Below are positions 1 through 11,004 of a DNA stretch of 64,000 nt, one piece after another; positions within the stretch are counted from its first letter, which is position 1, and each line of letters starts with the position of its first letter. The stretch comes from Paramoeba atlantica. Its lineage: Eukaryota > Discosea. The translations under genes and the position numbers were made by a program. The notes under the pieces were generated by a model, which was given only the letters and a program-made list of their open reading frames with translations, searched no databases and was not told where the DNA came from. The stretch is taken from NCBI GenBank assembly GCA_977017575.1, contig CDRNVI010000079.1, positions 43,746 through 107,745 of the forward strand, given 5' to 3'.

Positions 1-840
1 GAGAAATGGTGTAAGCTTTGCGCATGCCCAACGTCGGCTATGGGTATACATATAGGGGAGAAAGATCACCAGGCTCTGGAGATCTTTGTTGATAAAATTT
101 GGCAAGGCGATCACATGTCTTGGTGGGCACAGCACGTGTACGCGTCTGTTGGTTTACTTCGGGCACCGTATGCATCGCTTTACAAAGTTTTTGATAAATT
201 TGAAAATCAAAGGTTATTCGTCTTGCACGAAGCCATCAAAACGCTTAAGGAGAAAAAGATTACTCGTGTAACGAGAACGGTTCGTGATGGAGGTGGAAGA
301 ACTCTATTTCTAGTTGCCTCTCGTATGAGTCACATGACATCTAAGATTTTAATAGGGCTTCTACCTAATGCCGCATCTCGCGAACTTTCGGCAGCTCTAA
401 ATATGATAACTTCGGAGTTTTCTATGGAAACCGTGTACGATATCCTTAGGTTGGATCTCCTGTACGGAGATTTAGGTAATCGGTCTCCCAACATATTGAA
501 AGCCATACTCGGAAATTGTCTTGATATTACTTCGGACTATTCCCGCGGGTTATGTCATGGAAGAAGAGCCTTGATCACGCCTATGATAAAGGAACTGTGT
601 TACTACGTTCAATGGGGTATCATTTGTGAGGCGATTATTTCTCGTATGCAAGAGTACATCGCTCGAGGGCAAATGGTGTGGGTGAATGAGCTGAATTATG
701 AAACGAGAAAGAATCTATTGGCTAATAAAAGTACTCATAGATTGGCACCTGTACACGAATCTACATCCGACATGCTAAAAAAAAGATTTGAAACCGATTT
801 ATGGAAACATGATGATCTGTCTGGAAACGTGATGATGTGA
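1..840 (+). CDS. Unknown protein, 5'-partial at window edge, possible zinc-finger start
   Basis: The frame is open from base 1 to a TGA at 838-840, so the gene probably begins upstream. The first in-frame ATG is at 40 and would give 266 residues. The part before that ATG reads CKLC then H and H in a C-x2-C...H-x4-H arrangement, like a U1/matrin-type or C2H2 zinc finger, so I favour an N-terminal extension outside the window. The rest is soluble, helical-looking and charged, with no membrane segment, and I do not recognise it. Codon use looks genuine: the frame has no low-complexity stretch and shadow frames are short. A host gene or an accessory ORF of a mobile element are both possible. Confidence 0.55.
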   Translation, partial: EKWCKLCACPTSAMGIHIGEKDHQALEIFVDKIWQGDHMSWWAQHVYASVGLLRAPYASLYKVFDKFENQRLFVLHEAIKTLKEKKITRVTRTVRDGGGRTLFLVASRMSHMTSKILIGLLPNAASRELSAALNMITSEFSMETVYDILRLDLLYGDLGNRSPNILKAILGNCLDITSDYSRGLCHGRRALITPMIKELCYYVQWGIICEAIISRMQEYIARGQMVWVNELNYETRKNLLANKSTHRLAPVHESTSDMLKKRFETDLWKHDDLSGNVMM

Positions 841-1394
841 CTCATCGCACCGTTTTCCTTCTTTGTATTCCAGTTCGAGTACTTGTTGTTGTTGTTTAAC
901 CCGTTTGGCCATGACTGGCTACGGGTTCAGAGTACACCCTAGTTATTTAGTGCTCGTGTGAAACGGCACCGGGTATTACCGTACCCCGTGGGTGGTACGC
1001 TGTCAGTCGCGCGCAGACTTTCCCAGAGGGATGCCGCACTCGCCGATAGACGAGCAATACCTGTCAGGTTGCGAGGCCTGACCCGTCATCCGTGACTTCA
1101 CTGCCCGATGGATTCGCATCCTGGGGCAAAGAAGTAGTGGAGCAGTCGTTATATTCTGTTCCACCACCAGGGATGACTCACGCTAGGGTGTGTGGAGCTT
1201 GTGAGGCTCTCTCACCAGCGGGGCTCACAATGGAGCGCGACCAGTGCCCTTCACAACTTCAATTATTGCGTATGGATACTATCCTAGTTTATTGGCGTCT
1301 TGTTTTGCTGACACCGGGTAGCTCCACACAAGGGTCCGGGGAAGGGGAAGGCGACTGGGGGGACGGAGAAGGGCCGGCGAAGCGGTGACGAAAC
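841..1394. other. Non-coding stretch, GC-balanced, possibly a retroelement UTR
   Basis: No ORF with credible composition is present. The sequence has several short complementary blocks (for example around 905-925 and 1075-1085), resembling the structured region 3' of the retrotransposon at 45.2-45.5 kb in texture, but I find no shared stretch. Its function is unknown. Confidence 0.3.
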
Positions 1395-1471
1395 CGAGGT
1401 TTCGCGAAGGGTTTTATCGAGGTTTCGCGAAGGGTTTTATCGAGGTTTCGCAAGGTTTCGCGAGGTTTCAC
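1395..1471. repeat. Tandem repeat, 23-bp unit
   Basis: Two perfect 23-bp units (CGAGGTTTCGCGAAGGG core) are followed by shorter degenerate units with GAGGTTTCGC. The array lies immediately beyond the broken protease end of the Gag-PR remnant on its right. Confidence 0.8.
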
Positions 1472-3153
1472 CCGCAGCCCCTCGTATGACTGTTTTGCTT
1501 CTGCTTCGTTTGGCAGGTATTGTATGCGAGATGTTCGTTCCTGAATCAATGCGCATGTATCTGACTCGTGGAACCTGGCGATTAACGGACGGGCATTTCA
1601 TAACGTCTTTGCGCTCTGGGGGGTGTTGCCAGCCGTCCGCTGACGAAAATCCGGCTGTGACGTGTGTTTGTACGGGCAATCCTTAATGAAATGGTCTGAG
1701 TATCTGCAATTGTAACACTGCGGTCGATAATTTCCGTACGATGGGCGCAACGATTGTGGGTGTTGCCCTGTCGATCCGCCTCTAAAATTATTTTGGAAGG
1801 ACACTTTTGGGGACATACATGTATTTTAGATATGTCCCCGTTCGTCGCGGCGCAGAGAAAGAAATATAACGACTGTGTTGTTCACGCTCACTCAATTGAT
1901 CGGTTACGTGCTGATAGAATTTATCATGCATGCGATCATCTTTATCCATGTTTCGGTGTACCGCCTCTACGTCCATCCTACAGGCTCGCCAATAGGCATC
2001 GCGGAGACTTTGTATTATCGCTTTTCCTAACTCCAAGAACGGACCTGTATACTTTTTGTATGCCGTCGTGTAAGTTTCATATAGAGTACAAAATAACATG
2101 CAAAATACAGTATGTTGACTCCGCAGTAAGAAATGTGGTCCTTTTTGGGCTGACCCCCAGTAAGAGAGATTAGGCTCATGATACCCACAGGAGGCGTATA
2201 GGGAGTAGTGAGTGTGTGTCCACATGTCGGGGCCTCGGGGGTAACCCAAATAAACGTTTTAACATATTTTTAGAATAAGAAATATGAAAATCTTGTCAAA
2301 CGAGTTGGAAGAAAAGAGAAAACTGGCCAAAAAAACATGAGCACGTGCATGGGTGGCCAAGTGGGACACTATAGCCTTATTATTGTTGTCCGCAGCTTCT
2401 CCCATCATAATTTGTTCCAGAGTCTCCGCGGCCACCCCAACTCCCTCATGACGAAGGCGATGAGTTAAGAGAATGGACCCTAATTTGCACAAGAGGGTCC
2501 AGAGGCCGAGACGAACGCCGTCCTCCTCGATGTTCGGGAATCGCGTATCCGGCGGCATACTAGCCAAACTTTTGGCGTAGTGCACCATGTCCAGACGCCC
2601 CCCACTGCGTCACAGACTCGACGCTTTACCTCTTGTGTTAGCCACGGCTCGCCGCTAAACCCCGTTTGTGTTAAGCATGCGTGCAATTGTGGGCCACAAC
2701 GAGGGTCTTCCTGGGTTCTGATCAAGGATCGGAACGCTTCGCAGATATCTTTTGATCGCAGATATCCGACTGTTCGACGGGGACAGTAGCGGTGCTCGGA
2801 GGGCGAAGCATAGCAGATTCCTCTGCGCACAGTTCATCGCGCAGTTTGACCAGTACTTGGGGAGCTACATCCGTGCTGGAGAAGTCACCTCGTTGCAAGG
2901 CACTCAAGTTACGACGAATCACTTGAGTACCTCGGATTGAGTCACCATTGCTCGTGCATGCGGATGCGCGCTCCAGTATGGGATCAATGATTACGAATTC
3001 TTTGGCAAACTGAATGGCGCCGGGAAGGACCCCAACGAGGTCCCGTTGCACGGTTAAACCAAGTCGCTTCATGGAGCAAAGCTCCATATAAGAGGTCTTT
3101 GGGGTAGGGGTGTTGTTCACCACAGGGACAAGCTCAGGAATAGTGTCTACCAT
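1437..3153 (-). pseudogene. Gag-protease remnant of an LTR-type retroelement, several frame breaks
   Basis: Reading leftwards from about 3153, three overlapping minus-strand frames (3153-2722, 2830-2480, 2588-2259) give a helical capsid-like region, then 2249-1800 continues it. A C-x2-C-x4-H-x4-C zinc knuckle (CYNCRYSDHFIKDC) lies at 1676-1717. Beyond it, in the -1 frame relative to the knuckle frame, RYMRIDSGTNISHT at about 1530-1570 carries the D-S-G of a retroviral-type aspartic protease (DSG codons within 1539-1550). Gag then protease is the normal LTR-retrotransposon order. RT, RNase H, integrase and LTRs are not adjacent, so the element is truncated. The knuckle-to-protease frame change could be a programmed -1 shift in the ancestor, but other breaks show decay. 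Confidence 0.6.
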
Positions 3154-3347
3154 AATACAAAACTAGAACAAGAATTGTAATTCAGATAATACTAGTTCTG
3201 GTAAACCATGTGTCCCTCTCAACATGAGCTTATAAGCTCCTGTATAAATCTCAGTGAATGGACTGTGGACATCTTTGGTGTATGCATGGTTACATGAATA
3301 CCTACTGTATGTACGTATGTATACACACGTATGTATGTACATACATT
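3154..3347. other. Intergenic, includes a short alternating GTATGT/ACATAC stretch
   Basis: No gene seen. Bases 3305-3345 are a purine-pyrimidine alternating run rich in TATGTA/TACATA, directly beside the insertion point of the foldback copy. Confidence 0.4.
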
Positions 3348-4029
3348 ATTGCGGTGGTTGTAAAACTACCGCTCTACACTTGATTATTGAAAAAAAAAAG
3401 TGAACAAAAACAGTGAAAATATAAAGAGGAACACAGTAATATAATAGAAGAAAAAAATATAAAGGGGGGCTCCGGTGATCCAAAACTGAAAAAAAAAATT
3501 GAAAAAAATGGGGGGTCCAGGGGGGGGGGGTCATGGTCGAGCAAATTTTTTCGAAAAAATTAGTTTTCGAAAACAAACCGCAGAAAGGGTAGCCGGGGTC
3601 TTGGCGCGCATTTTCTACCCCCCTACCCGGGGGTGACCCCCCGGGTATCTGCAGGACGGGTCCGCCAAGTTCGGATTTTTTCGGAAAAAAAATTTTGAAA
3701 AAAAATTCAACTTGGCGAAAAAAATGACAAAAACAATATTTTTCCAAAATCGTTTCCCCTATTGTATTTTGATAGTTTGGGACCTACACTAGCTTTCTCC
3801 GCAGTTGTTTTCGCAAGGTATCACTTCTTCGAACCGTGGCGCGCCCCTCAAAATGACCCATTTTTGACTAAAATAGGTGAAAAAGTATTTTTCGGACCCC
3901 AAGGGGCATTTTTGTGTCGAAAGAACTTCGTTAAACGCGGCGGTAGTTTTCAACGCGAAGCGCGCAGCATGAGTTACTTCTAAGTTGAAAACAACCACCG
4001 CGTTTAACGAAGAGCCTAAAAAAGAAAAT
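3348..4029. repeat. Foldback family FB1, half copy ending in terminal hairpin
   Basis: The copy starts ATTGCGGTGGTTGTAAAACT and runs through a T/A-rich and G-run segment containing the invariant block AACAGTGAAAATATAAAG. It then passes TTCGAAAAAATT-type small palindromes and ends in the FB1 hairpin (about 3925-4020) whose arms read TTCGTTAAACGCGG / CCGCGTTTAACGAA and finish GAGCCTAAAAAAGAAAA. Related copies lie at 11.0-12.1, 38.4-39.5 and 40.25-40.99 kb. The left hairpin arm has lost its TAGGCTC terminus here. Confidence 0.85.
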
Positions 4030-4111
4030 ATTATACATTACATACATTATTATACATAAATTAAACGGTGGTTATGGAGCCCACATAAGCCCACTGAGCG
4101 AATTGTGGCAC

Positions 4112-4205
4112 GCTTACTACATACGAGTCCACCCACGGTGGATCGTGCTACATACGAGTCCACCCTCGGTGGATCGTGCTACATACGGGTCCAGCCCCCG
4201 ATAAA
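4112..4205. repeat. Tandem repeat, about 33-bp unit, three copies
   Basis: Three successive units contain CTACATACGAGTCCACC and CGGTGGATCGTG. The sequence then continues unrepeated to the first LRR gene. Confidence 0.8.
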
Positions 4206-4657
4206 TAGTAGGTATGTGCGTGCGCAGGTAACGGTATGTAACGCGGTATGTAGCGCAGCGATCTCATAAGTCGTTAACGTGTACTTATCAACACAAATTA
4301 GGTACTTATAAAAGAAAATTTGCGGGCCCAAGTAAGCCGTCGTTCACTACGGAGTGCATTCGACCCGATCGTGCGACAGGAAGTGTGCATAACATCCCTA
4401 AAGGGTAGTAATGCGATACTTCTTCCGGAGTCATTACAATGGTTTTCTTGTCACGATACACAAATACATTTGAAGCATGTGTAATGTTGAACTTTCCAGT
4501 TGTAGGTCTTACTGCTAATGCATAAAACTAGCATAACGATAATGCGTTTGGATATTGCGACTCTCTTATAGAGACTCTTTTATACAGCGCATCGGTAGGA
4601 CTTTACCCCGTTTATAGTTTTAGATGTGACATGCTCCTTCAGTAAATCCTTCAGTAA

Positions 4658-5554
4658 ATGATAGAGGATCGTCCGAGAATTGTTTTCCTTAAAGTTCCAA
4701 AATTGGGGAAAATTCTTTTTGTGCGTGCTATTACTAAAATGTTTAAATTCTCAGTAGCGTCTTTCTACTTTGCAGCTCACGACACAAATACTGAATTACC
4801 GCACGAGAGTCGTCGAGGCAAAATACGGGGAGCCAACTTACCACAAGAATATGAACTGGCTCGATTTGTCGAAAACATTTTAAATATTGATCCTTCATGG
4901 AACACGTCTACTCCTGCATGTGATTGGAAAGGTGTGTCTTGTGACGACGAATTACACGCAACGAATATCGATTGGTATTTAATGAAACTTTCTGGTTCTT
5001 TCGAATGGAAGTACATTTGTCACACAATTCGTTATATTAACATATGCAGCAACGAACTTTCTGGAGGTGCACCACTCGACATATTACCATCACAACTGAT
5101 TACGTTCGGAGCGTCATCAAATTTGTTTTCCGGGGAGTTAAATTTCACACATTTGCCGGACACAATGTGTTCACTCTGGCTGTCTCACAACAATTTTCAC
5201 GGGCGCGTAGATCTGACCCATTTGCCTTCGACAATGACATGTCTGCAGATTCACAGGAATCAGCTTTCTGGCGAAGTTGATCTTACTCACTTACCATCAG
5301 ACATGAAATATTTGGAAATATCAAATAATTGTTTTACTGGGCCGCTTGACTTACAGCATTTGCCTCCATTGTTACTTTCTCTCAGGTGCCAAAAGAATCA
5401 ATTCAGTGGTCGTGTGATACTTGATTGTCTTCCTGCGCTCCTACGTGAACTGAATTGCAAACATAATTCTAAGTTACGCGGTACATTGAACTTAAATCCA
5501 CAAGACGATTTGAAAGTGTACGTGACCGGTACTGAAATCTACTTATATTTATAA
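4658..5554 (+). CDS. Secreted leucine-rich-repeat protein (divergent member, LRR1)
   Basis: A single-exon ORF of 298 residues with TAA stop. A shorter start at 4739 gives MFKFSVASFYFAA, a plausible signal peptide, and is my preferred start. A plant-type LRR N-cap follows (CDWKGVSCDD, C-x-W-x-G-V-x-C). About eight repeats come next with the rule LP-x2-L-x2-L-x2-N-x-F-x-G-x2-DLTH, at about residues 115-280. There is no C-terminal anchor or kinase, so it is probably a secreted or surface-associated ligand-binding or adhesion protein. It is paralogous to the genes at 6.07, 13.66 and 18.17 kb, but has SRRGK where they have SDLRRGK, and it is the most divergent of the four. Confidence 0.85.
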   Translation: MIEDRPRIVFLKVPKLGKILFVRAITKMFKFSVASFYFAAHDTNTELPHESRRGKIRGANLPQEYELARFVENILNIDPSWNTSTPACDWKGVSCDDELHATNIDWYLMKLSGSFEWKYICHTIRYINICSNELSGGAPLDILPSQLITFGASSNLFSGELNFTHLPDTMCSLWLSHNNFHGRVDLTHLPSTMTCLQIHRNQLSGEVDLTHLPSDMKYLEISNNCFTGPLDLQHLPPLLLSLRCQKNQFSGRVILDCLPALLRELNCKHNSKLRGTLNLNPQDDLKVYVTGTEIYLYL

Positions 5555-6069
5555 ATATGAGAGGAAGCATATCTAAATTGTGCAACACAAATATACTTTA
5601 TAACTTTTTATTTCAATGTAAGTTGCATTATGCATTGCATAATACGTACCCCTACCGGGTAAATGGGTAATTACCCACATGCGGGTAATTTACCCGTAGT
5701 ATGCTCTTCACTATTTTTGACAAAGTATTTTTCTTCGACACGTCAATGGGGAATGTGCGGGTTTTGCCAGGTCTTGCCTTTCATAGGTTTCAACCCTCTT
5801 AGTCGACGTTGTCGACCACTCAATAAGTTTGAGGGCGAAAATAAATCGAACTCTTTCGTGGATTATACATTTTTTTAATCAATGAATTGAGAGCGAGAGT
5901 TGTAATTGATATTGCCCACCTATTGATACACATAATTAAGACAAATTTATATTTTTTGCTTGATCTATGCGGTTGACTTTGTGAAAGGCAAAGCTCACAT
6001 CAGAACCAATTCCGAATTAGACTTCAAACTTGAGATACTGAACTCTTTTTCTAGACCTTTTTCATCGGC
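5555..6069. other. Intergenic between LRR1 and LRR2, short palindromic GGGTAA block
   Basis: No gene. Around 5650-5700 the sequence alternates TACCCG/CGGGTA, including GGGTAATTACCC and GGGTAATTTACCCG, a compact self-complementary patch. The remainder is A/T-rich and likely holds the LRR1 3' end and LRR2 promoter. Confidence 0.4.
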
Positions 6070-6852
6070 ATGGGTTTGTTTGTTTTATTACATTTACCTT
6101 TAAGCTTAATGTACAGCAATTATTGCATCGACGACGGATCCGATTTACGTCGAGGCAAAGTGACCCCTCTGCTGCTACCCCAAGAGCATATGCTGGAACG
6201 TCTAATTTCAAACCTAACTAGAAAACACGAATCCTGGCGTACGACTAAAACGAATATGTTTGGACGCGTCAAACATGTATCGGTATGCAATTGGAAACGT
6301 GTGATCTGTGATGAGGATCAAACAGTGATCGCACTTGAATGGCATTCCATGAAACTTTTAGGTACCTTACAGTGGGAGTTCTTACCATATACGTTGGATC
6401 ATTGTAACGTTTGCCGTAACAGACTAGGAGGATCACCTCAGCTTGACACGTTGCCGTCAACCCTTATTTATTTAAGCTTAGCGAGGAATGATTTTGCCGG
6501 TGAGTTAAACTTAACCCAATTACCTAACATATTGGGTTCCCTTCGGTTGCATGAGAACCAATTTAAAGGAAATATTGATTTTACGAATATATGCTCTGGG
6601 ATAAATTATTTATCTCTTCAACGAAATAAACTTTCAGGCGCCGTCGATCTTTCTCACTTGCCAAAGAAGTTGTTTTTTTTGGATTTGTCGAATAACAGAT
6701 TCTCCGTTTTAGTAATTCAACGTCCTCCTGGAAACTTGCAGTATTTGTTTGTTAGCAACAACGTGGATATGTGTGGTGAGATTGACAATGCGGTTATTCC
6801 TGAGACTTTACAAACTTTTTTTTTCGAGAATACAAACATTACTTTTCATTAA
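6070..6852 (+). CDS. Secreted leucine-rich-repeat protein (LRR2)
   Basis: A 260-residue ORF beginning MGLFVLLHLPLSLMYS, a good signal peptide. A family header follows (CIDDGSDLRRGK, then LLLPQEHMLERLISNLT), then an N-cap variant CNWKRVICDED where the usual G of C-x-W-x-G-V-x-C is R. LRRs with LP-x2-L...N-x-F-x-G spacing occupy about residues 100-245. The ORF ends with TAA and has no transmembrane segment. It is very close in sequence to LRR4 (EWHSMKLLGTLQWEFLPYTL is nearly shared), so these two are the most recent duplicates. A role in recognition or adhesion is inferred from the fold only. Confidence 0.87.
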   Translation: MGLFVLLHLPLSLMYSNYCIDDGSDLRRGKVTPLLLPQEHMLERLISNLTRKHESWRTTKTNMFGRVKHVSVCNWKRVICDEDQTVIALEWHSMKLLGTLQWEFLPYTLDHCNVCRNRLGGSPQLDTLPSTLIYLSLARNDFAGELNLTQLPNILGSLRLHENQFKGNIDFTNICSGINYLSLQRNKLSGAVDLSHLPKKLFFLDLSNNRFSVLVIQRPPGNLQYLFVSNNVDMCGEIDNAVIPETLQTFFFENTNITFH

Positions 6853-8158
6853 CTTTTCTACCTTATGCGTCGCAGAAAAGTAGCTGAGGGATCAACTGTG
6901 AGTGTCCGCTTTTCTACACTTTTTTCAGATACATGTTTTCGGACAAAAACAACCTAAATTCCGCAAAAAAATATTTTTTTAGGAAAAACAACACCTTTTC
7001 TTTACACTGATAATTTTCATTTCGATCTTTTCAATGATAAATGAAAAACGATTTTCACCTTGGGTCGTGAAAATTACTCATAAAATATCAAAACAGTTTC
7101 TTTCTATCGTTACTCGTCCATGTCAGCTCGAGAGTTTCATCCTCAAAGGGCTTCAATGTTGTTTGGCAAATTTTGTTTATCATGTGGCCAACGCAAGACA
7201 AAATTATTATAGAAGGAACTCGAGCTGCAATACCCTTCTGAAGAGCAACCGTGTCAGAGACCCCAATGGGGAAATTCTGTCGTATATTGAATACAATTCT
7301 GTCGTATATTGTATACGACAGCGAATACTATTCGCTTTAGGAGGCCCTCGCAATTCTAGCCACATGATTGACTGAACTTCCATCATCGATCATAAATTTT
7401 AGCTTCAACAAACGTTACTCACCAAGATTGGCCTGCAGAGTACAGATTAGCTGCTCTTCCATAGTTTTTCCATCGATTGTTCGATGTCTCGGTGAATAAA
7501 TGGGAGGTAGTAGGTATTCCTCCGGGCCAACGTACATACAACTGACGTACAATCAGTGTTTGACGGCTTGGCCGTTAAACGGAGGTTTGTTGCATTACTG
7601 AAAGGGCGTGACTAACGACGCGTGTTTGGGTTTTGGTTGGGAGGGGAGCCCAGGTGGCATCTGGGCTCCGCCTTCCCATTTTGCCGGTTTTCACGGAACA
7701 GTAAAGCCGGTATCCTTTATCCACATGGGGGGAGACGTAGTCCTTCCCAGGGCATGGAGGTCCTAACACTTTATCGTACTTTGTGAGAGAAAATTATTGC
7801 AGAAACATGTTCTTTTATATCGAATACACTATTTGTTTTCTTTCGTATAGGCAAGAAAAGGTAGGACATCATGCGAAACGTGTCGACTATAGTGCCTGCC
7901 GCACGTAACTTACTCATGTGACTAAGAAAAATGGATTTGTACGTTTCTTTTTTTATAAATAAATTGTATTCAAATTTAATTCCACGATGAAGTACATTTT
8001 AGCAATCTGATTAAGTGAGACATCGATTAAGGGAGACTCACTTAATCTTGAGTGATACTCGCTTACTGAGTACATGTAGTCTGCATGTAGACAGGTCCTT
8101 GAGATCAGGTAATATTTAGTTCATTTCTATTATTATCTTAATTATTTGATGACAGACT
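6853..8158. other. Intergenic, no supported gene
   Basis: The ORFs present are short with A/T-driven composition. At 7275-7325 a duplicated ATTCTGTCGTATATTG motif forms a local repeat. At 7560-7770 a GC-richer patch of unknown origin (GGGAGCCCAGGTGGC...) stands out from the surroundings and could be retroelement debris, but nothing codes recognisably. Confidence 0.35.
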
Positions 8159-8776
8159 TCAATTACCTTTTTTGTTATCAAAACAACCATGCACAAGAAA
8201 TTCATTGCGTGGTACGTACGTCACCGCCTTATCCATGTACTGAGATAGCGACCATCGTAGCAAGCAATTTACGGTGCTGGACAAACGAATTTTCACATCT
8301 TCTTCGGTGTAATTCGTAAGTGGTCGTGTTCTGATATCAGCAACATTGTGCTGAGACAATATATCGGCCACAACCATTTTTACGTTCGCAGATATTAACA
8401 ATTTAACGATTTTTTCAATGACATAATCTACTGACGAAGACGCAGAATAGCCTTTTTCCATGCACCGACCTGCAACAGTATTATCTGAAGCTAGGAGTAT
8501 GAGCACAGGATGCTGATCTAGTGATCTTATGATACCCTCTTCTAGAGCCAACGCTTCCGCTACTTCGATTTCCGTTTATTGTTGTAGATTATATTCAAAT
8601 TTCTGCACAACGGCTGGTTCATTGATGTTAATTCTCCACGCTGCCACCCGGAAGGGTGTAGCATCTACTGCAAAACATACTGTTTTTGTAGTTAAAGCTG
8701 AAATATTGGGAATGTGAGAGCGCTTGTGTCTGAATTTTAATTCTATCTTACACAATAGACATTTGACAGCCCGCAA
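8159..8776 (-). pseudogene. RNase H domain fragment of a retroelement
   Basis: Reading leftwards, FAVDATPFRVAAW (first Asp), then EVAEALALEEG (Glu), then LLASDNTVAG (second Asp), then ILSQHNVADIRTR follow the order of retroelement RNase H domains, the last motif being like the NxxADxxSR ends of retrotransposon polymerases. A TAA interrupts the frame between the first Asp block and the Glu block (about 8578-8580), and both halves are otherwise in the same frame. The type (LTR, DIRS-like) cannot be fixed without the RT. It lies 5 kb from the Gag-PR remnant on the same strand and might once have belonged to a related element. Confidence 0.6.
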
Positions 8777-9026
8777 CGATTCCTTGAGAACGCATAGCTC
8801 TTCATGTTTTCATGCCATATTTTCAGATTTTTTTGCGGAATGATCATTTTAATGGCGCTGGCAGGTACTTCCGGGCGTAGCTCTTCGTACTTCTTGATTA
8901 GCCAGACAAAACGGCTCGAGGGAAGGTTTGCGAGGGTTTGCAGGCATGGGAGAACCTTTCCATGCCCTTTTTTACTACCGCTTTTTAGGATACGGAGATC
9001 TCCTCTTCAGTTGCTCTAGCCCGCTC

Positions 9027-9161
9027 CCTCCCTTTATGACACTCTCGTCGGTGCTTGTGATATACAGGGGGGTGCAGCTAAATCCGGGGTGGCCTTGCAT
9101 AACGGGAATAAGGTCGAAAACGTCACTTGCAAACTTTTTTGTAAAGCTTACCTCAGAATGA
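9027..9161 (+). pseudogene. Possible retroelement ORF start fragment with GVQLNPGW motif
   Basis: The short open segment reads VLVIYRGVQLNPGW. Many non-LTR and other retroelement polyproteins begin with a hydrophobic stretch followed by G-V/I-E/Q-x-N-P-G-P. The last residue here is W, and nothing recognisable follows, so this is at most a relic. Confidence 0.25.
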
Positions 9162-11004
9162 GACCCTTTTTTGGCGTACTTTTCCAGACGAAGCACTATG
9201 ATTGGTTTTGATCTGCCCAATGAATCGCAATGAGCCTTTTAAGAAACTTCCTGGCGAATGCACTCATCTTTCATTCACAAATACTGAAAAAACGTAAAAG
9301 AACATGCCAAAAAAAAACATAATGCAAGAAATGTCTTTTGCCAATTTTTTTTGTATTTTCGTTATAAAAAAGTTGATCAATACGAACCTTGGAAGGAAGT
9401 CTAAAACCATGTGTTTTGGACCCAGTGGGTCCCTACAAAAAAAGGGCAGCAAAGCGCTTAACCAGGAAAACGAAATCTATTCAATGCTGCGAAAATGAGG
9501 AAAAACATATAAAAAGACTTAAAATTCCGCGGGGGGGAAGATATCTTGAAACCACTGTACTTGTTTCTCACTACGTTTTCGCATTAACACGACTTTTGTC
9601 ATTAACGCAACATTTGTCGTCTCGACTTTTCTTGACATAACTTTTTTCCCCCTGTAAGCAAAGGCTTCTGAAACTGAGGCGCCGCGAAGCGGCGCCGATT
9701 TTGTTTTCGTGTTTCGGATTTTTATTTCATCCCCCCTTTAATAGAGACAAATGACGAAATTGTGTCTACATTAAAGGGGGGGGTCACAGTATCCTCATGG
9801 GGGTATGGGCAATCAGGGGGGGCACCGGGTTAACGCGTGGTGGTCGGGGAACGCCTTCAATGTCATTTTATGGCGATTCGCCTGCGAAAAGCGAACTTGC
9901 CTTGGAGAGTCACCCTGTGACTCTGTTGGGGATGATACATCGAGTGTGGTATCCCCCCGGGTAGAAGACTTTCGGCGTCGGCTCATAGGAGTTGAAGTGA
10001 TTCTTTATACTAAATCCCGTTCCGGTTTAATGTACAGTAAACGTCACTATTTTCAGAATGCTCAGTTGTACGTTGACACAGAAAAAACGGCTTTTTTGTC
10101 GTTTTTCGTCACTATTCTCAGAATTGGTCTGTTGAACGTTGACAGGCACTTTTTTATGAGGTCAAATCATAATTCTCATTTTTAAAAAAGAAAACGTTTT
10201 GCAAGAAAAATGTTAGCAGCGGAGCAAGAAGTCGCTTTGGGTGCACAAAAATGATCCCCAGAGATCTCCCACTATCTCCTTGGTTTGCGGAGTCGCCGCT
10301 CTATCAGAAGAACACCGCGCAGTCAAACAGTGCAAGTTTTCCTTTTGTGTATTAGCGTTTTGTTTTCAGAAAAACAAAGTTTCATTACTCGTAGTCACCT
10401 AAATCAGTGTTTTCTTTTCTTTTTTTGGTCTCACTAGGACATTTGTGTGCCTTTCATGAATGGAAGAAGAGAGGGGACAACGATAAAAATAATCTCCAGT
10501 GATCCTCTGTGACCCCCATCTATCTCCACCTACCTGTACCCCCCCAATAATAGAATCGATTTTGGACCATAAAGGCCAAATCCTTGTTACTGGGTGGGGT
10601 ATGCTTTTTCGGTGGGCAAAGGCCTTTTTCGTTCATGAGTGCGTTGATTTTCTGTACAGCCAACCCAGAAACCTTGTTACTGTGTGTCGGCCGAAAAATG
10701 GCGAAATCTCTATATAAAAATCTATACAATAATCCATATAAAAATCTATAATTTTTTGAAGGATTTTCGGTGGGTTTGGATAAGTTTTTCCTTCAAAAGA
10801 GAGTCCTTGTAGCTTCTTTTTTCTCCTGTGGCGGAAGAAGCACAAGCAAAAAACTGAAAACTAGGTTTTCTTCCGCGAAACATAAGAAACTTAATTAAGC
10901 GTGTCATAAATTGACTTTGTAGTTGGTGTCATTCGAGCTAAAAGAGAGCATCAAAACGCTTTTGAGCTCTTCTTCCTGTTATAGATTTTTATAGATTTAT
11001 TTTT
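9162..11004. other. Intergenic repeat-poor stretch with small hairpins
   Basis: No credible gene. Two compact inverted repeats are present: GGCGCCGCGAAGCGGCGCC at about 9680-9698, and about 9733-9783, where CCCCCCTTTAATAGAGACA is mirrored by TGTCTACATTAAAGGGGGG. The latter looks like the stem of a very short MITE. Confidence 0.4.

Noticed and set aside
3348-4029. ORFs of 70-133 codons inside the FB1 copies (also at 11.1-11.9, 39.2-39.5 and 40.2-40.9 kb)
   Set aside because: They are Phe/Lys/Pro-rich readings of A/T and G/C runs, recur in opposite orientations with the palindrome and lack any domain.
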